Assembly (NCBI RefSeq): GCF_016862975.1
Contig: NZ_BONZ01000049.1
Coordinates: 62,001-126,000 of the forward strand
From: Rugosimonospora africana
GTDB lineage: Bacteria > Actinomycetota > Actinomycetes > Mycobacteriales > Micromonosporaceae
Direction: 5' to 3'
DNA: 64,000 bases
The notes under the pieces were generated by a model that was given only the letters and a program-made list of their open reading frames with translations, had not been told where the DNA came from and made no database searches. Position numbers and translations under genes: made by a program. Position 1 is the first letter of the stretch; each line of letters opens with the position of its first letter. Positions 23,236 to 32,405 of this stretch are shown in pieces.

Positions 23236-24525
23236 GTGCACGAGACCGTCTTCACTTACGGGGCGCCGCAGCTGAAGTTCGGCGCGGGCGCCGCCGACGA
23301 GGTGGGCCACGACCTGAGCCAGTACGGGTGCCTCAGAGTCCTGGTGGTCACCGATCCCGGGGTGGCCGCCACGGGTGCCCCGGACCGGATCGCCGAGGGC
23401 ATCCGCCGGTACGGCATGGACGTGCGGATTTTCGCCGGCGTCCACGTGGAACCGACCGATGCGTCGCTGCGCGAAGCCATCGAGGTGGCCCGGGCGGACG
23501 GGCCGTGGGACGCGTTCGTCGCGGTTGGCGGCGGGTCCAGCATCGACACCGCGAAGGCGGTCAACCTGTTGACCACGAACCCGGGCGAGCTGATGGACTA
23601 CGTCAACGCGCCGGTCGGCGGGGGACGGGCGCCGAGCGAACCGCTGCGCCCGCTGGTCGCGGTACCGACCACCACCGGTACCGGTTCGGAGAGCACCACG
23701 ATCTGCGTACTGGATGTCCTGCACCTGAAGGTGAAGACCGGCATCAGCCATGCCCGGCTGCGGCCATCGCTCGCGATCGTCGACCCGTTGCTCACGATGA
23801 CCCAGCCCCCCGAGGTGACCGCGGCCTGTGGCATGGACATCCTGTGCCACGCGCTGGAGAGCTGGACCGCGAAGCCCTACACGGCTTTCGAGCGCAAGCA
23901 GCCCGAGCAGCGGGTGCCATACTGCGGCGCCAACCCGGTCGCGGACATGTGGGCGGAGCGCGCGCTGCGGCTGCTGGCCGGTTCGCTGCGGGCGGCCGTG
24001 CGGGACGGCTCCGACGTCCAGGCGCGTACCGACCTGGCGATGGCGGCGACGTTCGCCGGCATGGGATTCGGCAACGCCGGAGTGCACCTTCCGCACGCCA
24101 ACGCGTACCCGATCGCCGGTGGCGTGCACGACTTCCACCCGGACGGCTACCCGGACGGCGAGCCGTTGGTACCGCACGGGATGGCGGTCGCGCTGACCGC
24201 GCCGGAGGCGTTGCGGTTCACCTTCCCGGCGGATCCGGAGCGCCACCTGGCGGCAGCCGACCTGCTCGCGCCCGCGGTCGACCCCGGTACGGCGAACGGG
24301 TCCACTGTGGACGATCCGGCGGAGCGCCTGCCGTCGATTCTGCGTGGCCTGATGCGGGACATCGGCATCCCGAACGGGATCGGCGCGGTCGGTTACCGGG
24401 ATGCCGACATCGAGAGCCTGGTGCAGGGCACCATGCGGCAGCAGCGGTTGCTGGCGACGGCACCGCGGGCCGCGAGCGAGGAGGACGTCGCGGGCATCTT
24501 CCGCCGCTCGCTGGAACTCTGGTAG
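23236..24525 (+). CDS. Hydroxyacid-oxoacid transhydrogenase (iron-containing ADH family)
   Basis: A 429-residue protein of the Fe-ADH superfamily, closest in pattern to ADHFE1-type transhydrogenases that couple 4-hydroxybutyrate oxidation to 2-oxoglutarate reduction without free NAD. Evidence: AVGGGSSIDTAKAVNLL and VPTTTGTGSEST nucleotide-binding loops, metal ligands in CGMDILCHALESW and GNAGVHLPHANAYPIAG, and the ADHFE1-typical insertion FERKQPEQRVPYCGANPVAD. The length is also ADHFE1-like. Start GTG 23236 follows CAGGGAGA. A role in 4-hydroxybutyrate or 2-hydroxyacid metabolism is inferred. Confidence 0.88.
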   Translation: MHETVFTYGAPQLKFGAGAADEVGHDLSQYGCLRVLVVTDPGVAATGAPDRIAEGIRRYGMDVRIFAGVHVEPTDASLREAIEVARADGPWDAFVAVGGGSSIDTAKAVNLLTTNPGELMDYVNAPVGGGRAPSEPLRPLVAVPTTTGTGSESTTICVLDVLHLKVKTGISHARLRPSLAIVDPLLTMTQPPEVTAACGMDILCHALESWTAKPYTAFERKQPEQRVPYCGANPVADMWAERALRLLAGSLRAAVRDGSDVQARTDLAMAATFAGMGFGNAGVHLPHANAYPIAGGVHDFHPDGYPDGEPLVPHGMAVALTAPEALRFTFPADPERHLAAADLLAPAVDPGTANGSTVDDPAERLPSILRGLMRDIGIPNGIGAVGYRDADIESLVQGTMRQQRLLATAPRAASEEDVAGIFRRSLELW

Positions 24526-24598
24526 CGCTGCCGCGCCGGCCCTCCGCCCACCCCGGCGTCGCTGTTTCCCCAAGGCCCGCCGGAAGCCGGCGCCCGGG

Positions 24599-24674
24599 GT
24601 TGCCCCATCGACTCGGTTGCCCGCCCATCGACTCGGTTGCCCGTCCACTGGCTCGGTTGCCCGTCCACCGGCTC
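24599..24674. repeat. 20-bp tandem repeat
   Basis: Four units of GGTTGCCCGYCCAYYGRCTC; the first is 3 bases short. It lies in the gap between the transhydrogenase and debranching genes. Confidence 0.8.
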
Positions 24675-24767
24675 CGCGGCTCACCCGGATCGGGTGAGCC
24701 GCCCCGCTTCTCCCCGTCCCGTACGAGCGTCCCGGCGACACTGGAGACGAGGGTAGGAAGGGGTGGC

Positions 24768-26987
24768 ATGGCCGACCAGTCTGGCTCGGCGCATCAGGCG
24801 CCGCGCGACGACCCAGGCCAGTCGTCCGGCCAGCCGACCACGGTCCGCCGGGCGACGCCCGTCGACCCGATGCCGCACGTCCAGAGGGATCCCGACGTTC
24901 CCCGGCTCGATGCGCGCAATCTGCCGCCGGAACTCGGGCCGGAGGCCATCGCGGTGGTCGCCGGGCGCACCTTCATGTACTCCGACCTGGTCGGCGACGT
25001 ACCGTCCGGAACCATCGGCGGCCTCGTCCACGACGACACCCGGCTGCTGAGCCGGTGGATGCTCACGATCAACGGATCCCGCCTGTACGCACTGCGCTCC
25101 GCGATCGTCGAGCACTTCGACGCGTCGTTCCTCCTCACCAACCCGCCGCTGCCCGGCCTGCAGGCGAACAGCGTCGGGGTACGCCGGCGTCGTCTGCTGG
25201 GCGACGGTTTCCACGAGGAGATCGAGCTGCACTCGTTCGTCACCGAGCCGATCGACGTCGAGCTGCGTCTCGCCATCGCCAACGACTTCGCCGACCTGTT
25301 CGAGATCAAGACCAAGGTGCGCGACCGATCGGCCGGGATCACCCGGCACCACGCCGCCGACAACTGCCGGATACACCTGCGTTACCGCAATGGTTCTTTC
25401 GAGGCGGACACAGTGGTCGACGCGTACCCGCCGGCACACGAGATCGACGGCGACGATCTGGTCTGGCGGCTGCACCTGTGCCCGGGCGACCAGTGGCGCT
25501 GCGACCTGGACGTGCCAATGAGCTACTCGCGCCGCGAGTCGGCTCCGCCGGTGCGCAACCTCGATGAGCTGGAAGCGTCGGCCCACGATCCGGTGAGCGA
25601 CTGGCGGAAGGTGCTGCCGCACGTGACCAGCGACTCGCACGCGATCAACGCGGCCACCCAGGCCGCGACGCGGGACCTGGTCGCGCTGCGGATCAGGGCG
25701 ACCGCCGAGGGTTCCGACATTCTGATGCCGGCCGCCGGCCTGCCGTGGTACCTCACCATGTTCGGCCGGGACACGATCATCACCGCGTATCAGACCGCCA
25801 GCCTCGGCACCACGCTGGCCAAGGGCGGCCTGCTCGCGCTTGCCGCCCAGCAGGGCAAGGTGTGCGACGACTTCCGCGACGAGGAGCCGGGAAAGATCCT
25901 GCACGAGGTGCGCAGCGGCGAGCTGACCGAGAACGGGCTGTTGCCCTTCAGCCCGTACTACGGCAGCGCCGATGCCACGCCGTTGTGGCTGATCCTGCTG
26001 TCCGAGTACTGGCGGTGGACCGGCGACGGCGAACAGGTCTGCGCGTTGCGCGAGCCGGCGATGGCGGCACTGAACTGGATCGACGAGTACGGTGACCGGG
26101 ACGGGGACGGCTACGTGGAGTACCAGACCCGGTCGCGGCAGGGACTGGGCAACCAGTGCTGGCGTGACTCCCCAGAGGGCGTGCAGGCCGCGGACGGCAC
26201 GGTTCCGGTGCTGCCCATCGCGACCTGCGAGCTTCAGGGATACGTGTACGACGCGAAGGTGCGCCTGGCCGAACTCGCCGACGGGCCGCTCGGCGATCCG
26301 GCGCTGGCGCAGCGGCTGCGCCAGGAGGCGGCCGAGTTGTACGAGCGGTTCAACCGGGACTTCTGGATCGAGGAACGGGGCGGCTACTACGCCCTGGGCC
26401 TGGATGGCGACAAGAAGAAGATCGACTCGCTCACGTCAAACAACGGGCACCTGCTCTGGTCCGGGATCGTGCCGCCCGACCGGGCCCGGATGGTGGCGGA
26501 CCGGCTGATGTCCGACGCGCTGTTCTCCGGCTGGGGCGTGCGCACGCTGTCCACGCTCGACGCCGGGTACAACCCGATCGGGTACCACCAGGGCACCGTC
26601 TGGCCGCACGACAATTCGATCATCGCGACCGGGCTGTGCCGGTACGGGTTCCGGAAGGAAGCCAACCGGATCGTGATGGCGTTGCTGGACGCGGGCGCGT
26701 ACTCCGGGTACCGGCTGCCCGAGGCGTTCTCCGGGTACCCGCGATCGCACGCCGCCTTCCCGATCCCGTATCCGACCGCGTGCAGCCCGCAGGCATGGGC
26801 CAGCGGCACCCCGCTGCTGTGCGTCCGGGCGATGCTCGGGCTGTACCCGAACAACGGCACCGTCGAGATGGACCCCTGCCTGCCCGAGGGCGTGAACTGG
26901 ATCCGCGTCACGCGGCTGCACGCGTACGGCAAGCTGTGGGACGTCGAGGCCAGAGGTACCACCGGCCAGGTCCGTCCCGCCCGGTGA
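24768..26987 (+). CDS. Amylo-alpha-1,6-glucosidase / glycogen-debranching-like enzyme
   Basis: A 739-residue protein with an N-terminal glycogen-debranching N domain (residues about 55-260, starting FMYSDLVGDVPSGTIGGLVHDDTRLLSRW) and a C-terminal (alpha/alpha)6 glycosidase domain with PWYLTMFGRDTIITA, NQCWRDSPEGVQAADG and GYHQGTVWPHDNSIIATG. Actinobacterial members are presumed to debranch glycogen or process trehalose-related or other alpha-glucans. ATG 24768 has GGAAGGGG upstream. Residues 3-18 are encoded by a copy of the palindromic repeat; an ATG at 24870 (MPHVQRDPD) downstream of the repeat is a possible ancestral start. Confidence 0.9.
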   Translation: MADQSGSAHQAPRDDPGQSSGQPTTVRRATPVDPMPHVQRDPDVPRLDARNLPPELGPEAIAVVAGRTFMYSDLVGDVPSGTIGGLVHDDTRLLSRWMLTINGSRLYALRSAIVEHFDASFLLTNPPLPGLQANSVGVRRRRLLGDGFHEEIELHSFVTEPIDVELRLAIANDFADLFEIKTKVRDRSAGITRHHAADNCRIHLRYRNGSFEADTVVDAYPPAHEIDGDDLVWRLHLCPGDQWRCDLDVPMSYSRRESAPPVRNLDELEASAHDPVSDWRKVLPHVTSDSHAINAATQAATRDLVALRIRATAEGSDILMPAAGLPWYLTMFGRDTIITAYQTASLGTTLAKGGLLALAAQQGKVCDDFRDEEPGKILHEVRSGELTENGLLPFSPYYGSADATPLWLILLSEYWRWTGDGEQVCALREPAMAALNWIDEYGDRDGDGYVEYQTRSRQGLGNQCWRDSPEGVQAADGTVPVLPIATCELQGYVYDAKVRLAELADGPLGDPALAQRLRQEAAELYERFNRDFWIEERGGYYALGLDGDKKKIDSLTSNNGHLLWSGIVPPDRARMVADRLMSDALFSGWGVRTLSTLDAGYNPIGYHQGTVWPHDNSIIATGLCRYGFRKEANRIVMALLDAGAYSGYRLPEAFSGYPRSHAAFPIPYPTACSPQAWASGTPLLCVRAMLGLYPNNGTVEMDPCLPEGVNWIRVTRLHAYGKLWDVEARGTTGQVRPAR
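24774..24823. repeat. Palindromic repeat inside the 5' end of the debranching gene
   Basis: One copy from GACCAGTCTGGCTCGG to CCAGGCCAGTC, beginning just after ATG GCC and adding about 17 codons (peptide DQSGSAHQAPRDDPGQS) in frame. Confidence 0.85.
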
Positions 26988-27008
26988 TCGTCCGGCCGTG
27001 CCATCCTT

Positions 27009-28193
27009 GTGGGCGTGAGCTACCGGACCGGCACGACTGACAAGAGCCCGCGATCGGGTCGGCGCCGCACCCGCCGGGTGCTCGGCGCGGCGGCCATCGG
27101 GGCCATCGGCGCGGTGGCGGTCGGCGCGGCCGCCTGGGTGGCGCGGGACCTGTCCGGCGCCTTCGGGGCCAGTCCCGACGAGGTGCGGGCGCGGGTGACG
27201 AGTTCACCGCAGTTGCGTGGCGGCGCGTTCCACAACCGGGAACAGACCCGCACGATGCTGCCCGCCGCCGGCCAGAGCACACTGCGCGAGCTGCTGTTCG
27301 GTGGCCAGCACCGCAAGCCGGCCGGCGAGGTGCCGGTGGTGGCCGCGCCGGCTCCGGCCGCCGAGGGGCTGCACATCACCTGGTACGGGCACGCCTCCGC
27401 GCTCCTGGAGATCGGCGGGCGGCGGGTGCTGCTCGATCCGGTCTGGAGCGACCGCTGCTCGCCGTCCTCGGTCGTCGGCCCGCGCCGGCTGCATCCTGTA
27501 CCGGTGCCGCTTTCCGAGCTGCCGGAGCTGGACGTGATCCTCATCTCCCACGATCACTACGACCACCTCGACATGGCGACCGTCCAGGCGCTGGTGGGCA
27601 TCTCGTCCGCGCCGTTCATCGTCCCGCTCGGGGTCGGCGCTCACCTGGACCGGTGGGGCGTGCCGAGCGAGCGGGTCATCGAGCTGGACTGGGACGAGTC
27701 GGTCGAGGTCGTCGACGGGCTGCGGTTGACCGCGACCCAGGCGCGGCACTTCTCCGGTCGGCTGATCACCAAGCGGAACTACACGCTGTGGTGCTCATGG
27801 GTCATCGCCGGTACCGGTCCGGACGGCGCCGACCGGCGCGTGTTCTACAGCGGCGACACCGGCTACTTCGACGGGTACCCGGAGATCGGTGCGGCGTACG
27901 GGCCCTTCGACGCGACACTGATCCAGACGGGTGCGTATGACGCCCGGTGGCCGGAGATCCACATGACGCCGGAGGAGGCCGTCCAGTCCCACCTCGACCT
28001 GCGGGGCGGCGTGCTCATTCCGGTGCACTGGGCGACGTTCGTGCTGGCCTTCCACGCCTGGTCGGATCCGGTCGACCGGCTGTGGCGGGAGGCCAAGGCG
28101 CGCGGGGTCAACCTGGTCGTGCCGCGGCCGGGCGAGCGGGTGGACGTGGACGCCCCGCCGCCGGTGGACGCCTGGTGGCAGGCGATCGCGTAA
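27009..28193 (+). CDS. Membrane-anchored MBL-fold metal-dependent hydrolase (UlaG/NAPE-PLD-like)
   Basis: A 394-residue protein. A twin-arginine-like basic N-terminus (RSGRRRTRRV) and one hydrophobic segment (residues about 26-46) anchor it with the catalytic part outside. The metallo-beta-lactamase fold shows the metal motif SHDHYDHLD (HxHxDH), HFSGR, SGDTGYFDGY and PVHWATF, a pattern shared with N-acylphosphatidylethanolamine phospholipase D and UlaG-like hydrolases. It should be a phosphodiesterase or lactonase with a dinuclear metal site; the substrate is unknown. GTG 27009 or GTG 27015 may be the start. Confidence 0.9.
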   Translation: MGVSYRTGTTDKSPRSGRRRTRRVLGAAAIGAIGAVAVGAAAWVARDLSGAFGASPDEVRARVTSSPQLRGGAFHNREQTRTMLPAAGQSTLRELLFGGQHRKPAGEVPVVAAPAPAAEGLHITWYGHASALLEIGGRRVLLDPVWSDRCSPSSVVGPRRLHPVPVPLSELPELDVILISHDHYDHLDMATVQALVGISSAPFIVPLGVGAHLDRWGVPSERVIELDWDESVEVVDGLRLTATQARHFSGRLITKRNYTLWCSWVIAGTGPDGADRRVFYSGDTGYFDGYPEIGAAYGPFDATLIQTGAYDARWPEIHMTPEEAVQSHLDLRGGVLIPVHWATFVLAFHAWSDPVDRLWREAKARGVNLVVPRPGERVDVDAPPPVDAWWQAIA

Positions 28194-28330
28194 CCACGCG
28201 TAGCGGACAGCGCGCCCGGGCGGGCGCGGGCGAATTGCCCGCTGGCGCCGGCTTCGGCGGATAGGCCGAGGCGGATGGCCTGCGACACAGGTGTTGGCGG
28301 GTACTCGGCCTGGCCGGCCACAATTGCCCG

Positions 28331-29050
28331 ATGGGGATCTTGCACGTGTTCGACATGGACGGGACGCTGCTGCGCGGCACGAGCGCCTGCCAGGAGGTGG
28401 CCCGGGTACTGGGCGACCTGGAGCGTCTGGCGGCGTTGGACGCCCGATTCTCCGCGGGTGAGGTGGACAGTCCCGGGTTCGCCCTCGCGGTACGCGAGAT
28501 GTGGTTCGACCTGACACCCGCGATCGTCGCGTCGGCGTTCGCCGCCGGCCCGTGGCTTGCCGGCATCGAGCGGGTGTGCGCCGACATCCGGCGACGCGGC
28601 GAGCGGTCGGCGGTGATCACCCTGTCTCCCGACTTCTTCGCGTCCCGCCTGCTCGAGTCCGGCTTCGACGACGTGATCGCGTCGCGCTTCCCGCCGCTGC
28701 CCTTCACCGCGCCGGTCGACCCGGCCGGAGTCCTCAGCCCGGCCGACAAGGTCACCATCGTGGAGCGGCTCCGGGCGCGGTACGGCGTCCCGAGGTCCCG
28801 CTGCGTGGCGTACGGCGACTCGATGTCCGACGCCCCGCTGTTCCGCCACCTCGACGCGACCGTGGCGGTCAACGCCGACCACCACCTCGAAGGGCTCGGC
28901 GCGGCGAGCTACCGGGGCGACGACCTGACCGAGGCGTACGCGTTGGGTCGCGCCCTCCTGGCGGGCGACCGGGCGGCGGAGGCAGGAGCGGCGGCGACGG
29001 CAACGGCGAAGACGGAAGAAGACGCGGAGCAGATCGCGCCGGCCGGCTGA
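28331..29050 (+). CDS. HAD-superfamily (SerB-like) phosphatase
   Basis: A 239-residue haloacid-dehalogenase-type phosphatase with motif I DMDGTLL (residues 9-15), motif II VITLSP, motif III Lys in SPADKVTIV and motif IV YGDSMSDAPLF, of the HAD-IB/phosphoserine-phosphatase-like group. A small helical cap lies between motifs I and II. The C-terminal 25 residues are Ala/Glu-rich. It hydrolyses a phosphomonoester, possibly phosphoserine, but the organism would normally have a dedicated serB elsewhere. ATG 28331 is preceded by CACAAT at leaderless spacing. Confidence 0.88.
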   Translation: MGILHVFDMDGTLLRGTSACQEVARVLGDLERLAALDARFSAGEVDSPGFALAVREMWFDLTPAIVASAFAAGPWLAGIERVCADIRRRGERSAVITLSPDFFASRLLESGFDDVIASRFPPLPFTAPVDPAGVLSPADKVTIVERLRARYGVPRSRCVAYGDSMSDAPLFRHLDATVAVNADHHLEGLGAASYRGDDLTEAYALGRALLAGDRAAEAGAAATATAKTEEDAEQIAPAG

Positions 29051-29056
29051 GCCGGG

Positions 29057-30142
29057 TCAGGACACCCGGGACTGGTCGGCCACCTGGTGGCGGACGGCCC
29101 ACAGCGCGGCCTCGGTACGCGACGACGACCGGGTCTTGCGCAGCAGATTGGACACGTGCACGGTCACGGTACGGATCGAGATGCCCAGAGACCGGGCCAC
29201 CTGCTTGTTGGACATGCCGGCCGCGAGACAGGCGAGCACCTCGATCTCCCGGGCGGTCAGCTGTGCCGGCGGCTCCGGGCGGGGTTCCGTGGCGAGCAGT
29301 TCGGTCAGCCGGTACGGGTTGCCGCCGGTGCTGGTGTACGCCGCCTCGATGACGTGCGGCGCCACCGGCGTGCCGTACGCCTGGCCGAGCAGCAGCGACA
29401 CCTCGGACTCGGTCAACGGGTGCAGGTGCTGGCGGATCGCGTCCGGCGCACCGGTGAGCCGGGCCAGGGTACGGGCGACCAGCGCGGGGGACACCGCCTC
29501 CTCGGGCAGCCGGCTGGTGACCAGGAGCAGGGCGGGCAGGTTCGGCGTGGCGGCCAGCTCGCCGATCAGGTTCAGGCTGGCCGGGTCCAGCGCGTGCAGG
29601 TCCTCGACCACGATGACGGCGGGTCCGGCACCGGCCAGGGCGCGGACCGCCTGCACCGCCAGCCGTAGCAGCGCACCGGGCGCGTACCGGCGGGTCGGCG
29701 CGGACGGTTGCTGGGCGAGCCAGGCCACGGCGTCGGGCGGGATGTCCAGCCCGACCGCGGGCCGGCCGCTGAGCACGGCGGCAAGCCAGTCGTACGGCGC
29801 GGGGGAGTGCACCCGGGCTCCGCCGGACAGCACGGTGGCGGGCCGGGGCCGCATGGCGTCGATGGCGCACCGGACGAGCAGGCTCTTCCCGGCGCCGGCA
29901 TCGCCGGTGATGACCGCGATGCCCCCCATGCCCGCGGCGCCGCTATGCGCGAAATCGGGCACCGGCGTGCCGGGTGCCGCGTCGGCGGCGACAGGCGCGA
30001 GGTCGGGCGGCGCGCCGGCCGGTGAGCCTGCCACCAGCGGCGGGTGCACCAGCGAGTCCACCGGCGACGAGGCGAGCCGCGTCCAGGCCCGGGTCAATTC
30101 GGCCAACTCACCGACCCGGCCGACCATGGACACCGGCATCAT
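29057..30142 (-). CDS. Short LuxR-family ATPase regulator (LAL-like)
   Basis: A 361-residue regulator combining an AAA ATPase (Walker A GDAGAGKSLL near residue 80, Walker B AVIVVEDLHALD near 177) with a C-terminal LuxR helix-turn-helix (LTAREIEVLACLAAGMSNKQVARSLGISIRTVTVHVSNLL). LAL proteins are usually 850-1100 residues with TPR-like regions between these parts; here the middle is nearly absent. ATG 30142 is preceded at 6 bases by TATGGT, so leaderless translation is likely. It is divergent from the PP2C gene by 63 bases and may share its control region. Confidence 0.88.
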   Translation of the reverse strand: MMPVSMVGRVGELAELTRAWTRLASSPVDSLVHPPLVAGSPAGAPPDLAPVAADAAPGTPVPDFAHSGAAGMGGIAVITGDAGAGKSLLVRCAIDAMRPRPATVLSGGARVHSPAPYDWLAAVLSGRPAVGLDIPPDAVAWLAQQPSAPTRRYAPGALLRLAVQAVRALAGAGPAVIVVEDLHALDPASLNLIGELAATPNLPALLLVTSRLPEEAVSPALVARTLARLTGAPDAIRQHLHPLTESEVSLLLGQAYGTPVAPHVIEAAYTSTGGNPYRLTELLATEPRPEPPAQLTAREIEVLACLAAGMSNKQVARSLGISIRTVTVHVSNLLRKTRSSSRTEAALWAVRHQVADQSRVS

Positions 30143-30148
30143 CGCTCT

Positions 30149-30154
30149 ACCATA
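30149..30154 (-). promoter_or_regulatory. Leaderless -10 box for LuxR-type gene
   Basis: Minus-strand TATGGT ends 6 bases before ATG 30142. Confidence 0.45.
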
Positions 30155-30205
30155 CGTAGTAGTGCGTACAGACTTTTCCGAGCATCGTTTGACAGGCTGT
30201 TCATC

Positions 30206-31078
30206 ATGAACGCCGCCGACCTTGCCGGCTCCATGCAGCCAGCCGGTACCGCCGACCGCGCCGGGTCCGCCCCGTCCGTGATTCTCAGTGCCGCCGTGCT
30301 GACCGACCGTGGTCTGCGGCGCGACGGCAACGAGGACGCGGCATTCGCCGGCCGCCGGTTGATCGTGCTCGCCGACGGCGTCGGCGGGCTCCCGGGCGGC
30401 GAGGTCGCCAGCCAGATCGCGGTCGACACGCTGACGCCGCTCGACGACGAGCTGCCCGCCGGGCGGAGCCCGCTGGACGCGCTCCAGGCCGCGGTCGAGG
30501 ACGCACGGGTGCGCATCGGCGAGGCGGCCGCGGCCGATCCGTCACTGGCCGGCATGAGCACCACCCTGACCGCGATGCTGCTGGTCGACGACCGGATCAC
30601 GATGGTCCACATTGGAGACTCGCGGGCGTACCTGTCCCGCAAGGGCGTGCTCGGGCAGTTGACCAGGGACGACAGCTACGTACAGATGCTGATCGACGAG
30701 GGTGCCATCACCCCGGCCCAGGCTCGCGTGCACCCGCAGCGTTCGCTGGTCAGTCAGGTGCTCCAGGGGCAGCCGGCGCACCCGGCGTACACGGTTCTGC
30801 GCCCCGACCCCGGCGATCGGTTCCTGCTGTGCAGCGACGGTCTGTCCGATGTGGTAGACGACGACCGGATCGCCCTTGTCCTGCGCGAGCGCCCGGATCG
30901 GGACGAGTGCGCGCGGGAACTCGTGCGGCTCGCGCTCGCGGGCGGTGGCCCGGACAACGTCACGGTGGTGGTGGCCGACATGTCCGCGGCGGTGGCTGAC
31001 GTGACCGCGGTGGCTGACGTGACCGCTGTGCCCGACGTGACCGCGGTGGCCGACGTGTCCGCCGCGCCCCCGTCCTGA
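30206..31078 (+). CDS. PP2C-family Ser/Thr phosphatase
   Basis: A 290-residue cytoplasmic PPM phosphatase. Metal and active-site motifs are complete: RDGNEDAAF, VLADGVGGLPGGE, MVHIGDSRAYL, CSDGLSDVVDDD and GPDNVTVVVADM. The last 40 residues are a tandem repeat of ADVTAV units after the catalytic domain. It should reverse Ser/Thr phosphorylation by Hanks-type kinases; no kinase lies beside it. Its catalytic core resembles that of the MerR-PP2C protein at 7.9 kb (both have the SYVQ/TYVQ...LIDEG block), suggesting related origin. Confidence 0.93.
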   Translation: MNAADLAGSMQPAGTADRAGSAPSVILSAAVLTDRGLRRDGNEDAAFAGRRLIVLADGVGGLPGGEVASQIAVDTLTPLDDELPAGRSPLDALQAAVEDARVRIGEAAAADPSLAGMSTTLTAMLLVDDRITMVHIGDSRAYLSRKGVLGQLTRDDSYVQMLIDEGAITPAQARVHPQRSLVSQVLQGQPAHPAYTVLRPDPGDRFLLCSDGLSDVVDDDRIALVLRERPDRDECARELVRLALAGGGPDNVTVVVADMSAAVADVTAVADVTAVPDVTAVADVSAAPPS

Positions 31079-31146
31079 GCCGGTCCATTGACCGTCTAAT
31101 GTGGACGGACGGGTGGCGCGCCGATGCCGGGACCGGCCCGCCGTGA

Positions 31147-32220
31147 TCAACGTTCGGACAGGTGCACGTGGTTCATGTGGTCGCCGGACGGGGTGCCGTC
31201 GCCCTTGTAGTAGTGCCAGCCCACCCCGGGCGTCCAGATCTGGTGGTACCAGATGACGTACAGCACGCCGAGCCGGTCGGCGTTCGCGATGAAGTACCCG
31301 GCCAGCCGGTTGCCGTAGTCGCGGTCGGAACCGGTCGCGACTCCGCCGAAGCCGTTCTTCGCGGCCGCGAAGTCGCACGCCCTGCCGAGCGGATGCTCGC
31401 CCCACGACTGCTCGCGCCAGCACGCCACGTAATGGGTGAAGCCGGCGGCCCGGGCCTGCTGGTACGCGTGCAACGTGCGCGGGGTCAGGCAGCCCGAGGT
31501 GGTCGGATCGTCCTCCGAGCACTTCTGGTTGGGGAAGCTGCCGTCCGGGTTGCGTGGTGCCGGGTCCGCGCTGGGTGCCGGGATCACCACCCCGCTCGTC
31601 GGCCCGCCCGCCGTGATCGCCAACGCCTGCTGGATCTGCGACTTGCGCCGGGACAGCTCGACGGTCTGGGTCTGCGCCGCGTTGACCTGCCTGGCCAGCT
31701 CCGCCTTCTGCGTGGTGGCCGTGGCCTCGACCTGCCTCAGTTCGCGCAGCTGCGCGTCGTCGAAGGCGGCGAGCTGGCGCAGGGTCAGCGCTCGCTGCAC
31801 GAAGTCGTCCGGGGACACGCTGTTGAACACGGTCAGCAGCGTGCCGACCTGACCGACCCGATAGGTGCGGGATGCCACCGCGTCGATCGAGGCGGTGAGC
31901 GTGACGAGTCGCTGCTGCGTGGCGGCCAGCTTGGCGGTCAGATCGGCCTGTGCCTGCTGGGCCGCGGCCAGCCGACCCTTGGCGTCGGTGTACGCCTGGG
32001 AGGCGGCGGTGAGCTGATCCTGCAGCGAGGGCGGCGAGCCGTCCGGGTCCGTACCGCCGGAGCCGGAGTGGGTCGGCGACGGGCTCGGTGCCGGGGCGGC
32101 GACGGCCGCTCCGGGCGCGACCAGCAGGCACAGGCCCAAGGCGGCGACCAGCGGAGCCCAGCGTGGGGCGCTGCGCCGGCGGCGGGCGCGGTCAGCGGCC
32201 GATAATCGAATCCTTCTCAT
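31147..32220 (-). CDS. Secreted coiled-coil protein with VanY/ARB-07466-like C-terminal domain
   Basis: A 357-residue exported protein: signal peptide (residues about 20-43, ending AVAA), a Ser/Pro linker, a long coiled coil (about 66-190) like that of RipC/FtsEX-controlled cell wall hydrolases, and a C-terminal domain with HPLGRACDFA and DHMNHVHLS. The last two motifs recall the His-Asp-His zinc site of M15 D,D-peptidases, and four cysteines are in the domain region. I infer a peptidoglycan-associated role. Catalysis is not proven, since related actinobacterial domains are often classed as inactive. Confidence 0.8.
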   Translation of the reverse strand: MRRIRLSAADRARRRRSAPRWAPLVAALGLCLLVAPGAAVAAPAPSPSPTHSGSGGTDPDGSPPSLQDQLTAASQAYTDAKGRLAAAQQAQADLTAKLAATQQRLVTLTASIDAVASRTYRVGQVGTLLTVFNSVSPDDFVQRALTLRQLAAFDDAQLRELRQVEATATTQKAELARQVNAAQTQTVELSRRKSQIQQALAITAGGPTSGVVIPAPSADPAPRNPDGSFPNQKCSEDDPTTSGCLTPRTLHAYQQARAAGFTHYVACWREQSWGEHPLGRACDFAAAKNGFGGVATGSDRDYGNRLAGYFIANADRLGVLYVIWYHQIWTPGVGWHYYKGDGTPSGDHMNHVHLSER

Positions 32221-32405
32221 CAGCGCCGTCCTTCCGGGGGACCACGGCGTCCAATGGCCGGAGAGCAGCGTACCGCCGACCCGGCGTGCCGTCCCGCCCC
32301 TTCGCGCCGCCGATCTGTACGCTCGCGACCCTCATGGATGCCGGGTCCGCCCGATCGTTACCCAACACGTACCCGTTAGGTACCGGGCGTCGTCACGCTG
32401 AGGGC

